Positions 6,108 to 7,576 of a stretch of DNA of 7,576 nt are shown here, in pieces; within the stretch, counting starts at the first letter, position 1; every line of letters begins with the position of its first letter. The position numbers and the translations under genes were made by a program. Under the pieces are notes generated by a model, which worked only from the letters and a program-made list of their open reading frames with translations, did not search any database and had not been told where the DNA came from. The DNA comes from Planctomycetota bacterium (GTDB lineage Bacteria; Planctomycetota; Phycisphaerae; WQYP01). The stretch is taken from contig JAJZOA010000358.1 of assembly GCA_021852225.1 (NCBI GenBank), positions 1-7,576 on the forward strand. Reading direction: 5' to 3'.

Positions 6108-6185
6108 TTGCAGGATGGCTTGGGAATGGTGGGGCAATCATCACGCAACTGATATTATGTTGATTCCGGTGACAGGAGTGTGCGA

Positions 6186-7223
6186 ATGAAATGGCTGATT
6201 TCCCTGGGATTATTGTTGTCTGGTGGCGCAGCCTTTTCACCTGCCAGCCTGCCATCCCTGACCGCCGCGCCGCCGACGGTTCTTATCGTTGCTCCGCATG
6301 GCCAGAAGGGGCGGTTTACCACGGTTTCCGCTGCGATAGCTGCGATTCCAAAAAACAGCGATGCGCCGGTGACGATCATGATCCGACCGGGCATTTATCA
6401 TGAACATCTGATAATTCCGCGGCACCTGCCGCCCATTACCCTGCTGGGAACAAACGCGCGTGATACGCTGCTGGTATATTCGCTTATTGCGCACGACAAA
6501 GGTCCAGATGGGAAGGAATTGGGCACCTTCCACACCGCAAGTGTGTGGGTGAGGGCCAACAATTTTTCTGCGGCGAATTTGACGTTCGCCAACGATGCCG
6601 GCCTTTCCGGCAATGGCTACAACGGTCAGGCACTGGCGATTCGCGTGGATGGCGATAAAGCTATTTTTTACCGGTGCCGCTTTCTGGGCTGGCAGGACAC
6701 AATTCTACTCAACAAAAACCGCCAGTATTTTGACCGGTGTCACATTCTGGGCGCGGTGGATTTTATTTTTGGCAATGCGACGGCATTTTTTAATCATTGT
6801 CGAATCACGTCGCTGGGTTATGGCTGCATCACCGCGGCGCGCACACCGCAAAATGCACCATTTGGTTTTGTTTTCTGGCACTGCGTGGTGCAGTCGCTTG
6901 CGGGCAAGGGCCATACCTGGCTGGGAAGGCCCTGGGGACCGTATGCCGCCGTCGCCTGGCTGCATTGCCGCATGCCAGCCGCAATCAACAAAACCCGCTG
7001 GCAACACTGGAACGACAAAAAAAATCCTGAAACCGCCCGTTTTATTGAATATGCCGATACCGGCAAAGGGATCGGGCCAATTCCAGGCTGGATAGGCCAA
7101 TTAAAGCCGCAGGCCGCCCAAGGCTTTTCCGTGCGCCATGTGCTGGCCGGAAGCGATGGGTGGAATCCGCTTCCCGCGGAAAAATTGCTGGTGAACCAGA
7201 CCACCACGAAGCTGCGCAAATGA
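6186..7223 (+). CDS. Secreted pectinesterase (carbohydrate esterase family 8)
   Basis: A 345-residue protein that removes methyl esters from homogalacturonan, giving pectate and methanol. It starts with a signal peptide (MKWLISLGLLLSGGAAF..., cleavage probably near residues 20-28), so it acts outside the cytoplasm. The CE8 right-handed beta-helix signature is complete. The N-terminal VAPHGQKGRFTTVSAAIAAIP matches the usual start, Q148 lies in GQA, and Q170-D171 in GWQDT includes the catalytic acid. D192 in VDFIFG is the nucleophile, and R248 and W250 lie in LGRPW. Length is normal for a bacterial single-domain enzyme. ATG 6186 is preferred over GTG 6180 because AGGAG at 6174-6178 is 7 nt before the ATG but only 1 nt before the GTG. 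It is followed at 160 bp by a likely polygalacturonase gene, a natural partner because GH28 enzymes prefer demethylated pectin. Confidence 0.95.
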   Translation: MKWLISLGLLLSGGAAFSPASLPSLTAAPPTVLIVAPHGQKGRFTTVSAAIAAIPKNSDAPVTIMIRPGIYHEHLIIPRHLPPITLLGTNARDTLLVYSLIAHDKGPDGKELGTFHTASVWVRANNFSAANLTFANDAGLSGNGYNGQALAIRVDGDKAIFYRCRFLGWQDTILLNKNRQYFDRCHILGAVDFIFGNATAFFNHCRITSLGYGCITAARTPQNAPFGFVFWHCVVQSLAGKGHTWLGRPWGPYAAVAWLHCRMPAAINKTRWQHWNDKKNPETARFIEYADTGKGIGPIPGWIGQLKPQAAQGFSVRHVLAGSDGWNPLPAEKLLVNQTTTKLRK

Positions 7224-7383
7224 AAAGAAACGCGGTCGGCAAATTCCGCCGATTGCCGGCGCAGACCATACGCAGATTTTACCGGCGCGTCCGCAGATTC
7301 GGGTTGCTTGAATTGGCTGGAGCGGTGAAATGCGGGTTATCCAGACTGTTATTCATGTTCCATTCTGCCGAAAGGAATTTCTG
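7224..7383 (+). other. Spacer with one hairpin between pectinesterase and GH28 genes
   Basis: The 160-bp gap contains a hairpin: GTCGGCAA (7235-7242) pairs with TTGCCGGC (7253-7260) over a 10-nt loop, including one U-G pair. The nearest T-run is TTTT about 16 bp further on, too far for a standard terminator. No clear promoter is visible, so the two genes may be cotranscribed with the hairpin affecting stability or relative expression. Confidence 0.35.
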
Positions 7384-7576
7384 ATGGAAGGCTATATGAC
7401 CCGGATGCGGCTATCCGTTCTTCTGCTTGCCGGTCTTGCGTCTGTTCCAGCATTGGGGGCCGTTCCCAGCTGGGTTAAGCCGATGGAACAGTCCATCCAT
7501 CGTATGGCGCGGCGGGACCTGCCGCGCATCAGCCACCGGGTGTTCAGCGTTACCAGCTTCGGCGCGCGTTCCGGCG
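7384..7576 (+). CDS. Secreted glycoside hydrolase, probable GH28 polygalacturonase (partial, 3' end outside window)
   Basis: The first 64 residues are visible. ATG 7384 has AGGA at 7373-7376, 7 nt upstream; an in-frame ATG at 7396 has no such site. A signal peptide with basic start and hydrophobic core (MRLSVLLLAGLASVPALGA) probably ends near residue 26. The mature start reaches RVFSVTSFGARSG, which matches the N-terminal strand of pectin-active beta-helix proteins, especially GH28 polygalacturonases and related Pectate_lyase_3 proteins (typical pattern F-x-V-x-x-F-G-A-x-x-D-G). Catalytic residues lie beyond the window, so family choice between GH28 and other beta-helix enzymes is not final. 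The position after pectinesterase favours a pectin backbone hydrolase. Confidence 0.75.
   Translation, partial: MEGYMTRMRLSVLLLAGLASVPALGAVPSWVKPMEQSIHRMARRDLPRISHRVFSVTSFGARSG

Noticed and set aside
5958..6152. Possible small protein of 64 residues after the prepilin gene (GTG start)
   Set aside because: No Shine-Dalgarno sequence before the GTG, no recognisable family, and the DNA is dominated by an RNA-like stem. Codon use is not implausible, so a conservation test would settle it.
6595..7095. Open frame of 166 codons on the + strand
   Set aside because: It is a +1 frame shadow of pectinesterase, whose catalytic motifs are all in the other frame.
1..7576. CRISPR array, transposase or insertion sequence ends
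   Set aside because: No regularly spaced repeats, no transposase motifs and no terminal inverted repeats with target duplications were seen.

Overview
The window most resembles a Planctomycetota genome, probably Phycisphaerae-like. This is an inference from three things. There is a DUF1559-type prepilin-like protein with the N-terminal [34 protein letters not shown] segment and a C-terminal H...DG motif. There is a divergent uronate-isomerase-like amidohydrolase. Pectin-degradation genes sit beside the prepilin gene. Base composition is moderately GC-rich in genes and clearly AT-rich in one intergenic stretch. Verrucomicrobiota or Lentisphaerota remain possible.

Region 1 (1-2709, + strand) is a signalling pair. 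The C-terminal ATPase end of a sensor histidine kinase overlaps by ATGA a large response regulator with receiver, PAS, GGDEF and EAL domains. The kinase probably phosphorylates the regulator, which then makes or degrades c-di-GMP. Two departures from consensus stand out: an 8-residue insertion between the c-di-GMP inhibitory-site motif and GGDEF, and Glu instead of Gln in the last conserved EAL-domain motif.

Region 2 (2749-4107, - strand) is a uronate-isomerase-family gene. It converges on the signalling pair and has its own SD, a plausible promoter and an operator-like dyad.

Region 3 (4108-4901) is a 794-bp intergenic region between divergent genes. Its left half is AT-rich with several short dyads and phased repeats. 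It ends in a near-consensus extended -10 promoter (4463-4490). The right half would be an approximately 400-nt leader with two terminator-like hairpins and several mutually exclusive pairing segments, suggesting an attenuated leader or a small RNA.

Region 4 (4902-7576, + strand) is an extracellular pectin module. It holds a prepilin-like protein, a secreted CE8 pectinesterase and the start of a secreted protein that looks like a GH28 polygalacturonase. The 240-bp gap between the prepilin and pectinesterase genes holds an 82-nt fold with an 18-bp stem whose three non-Watson-Crick pairs are all G-U on the + strand.

As a working model (inference), pectinesterase demethylates pectin, GH28 hydrolyses the polygalacturonate, and the isomerase handles the released uronic acid in the cytoplasm. 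The prepilin-like protein could serve surface assembly or secretion. The structured RNA candidates in the leader and the 5946-6185 gap are the least explained part of the window.
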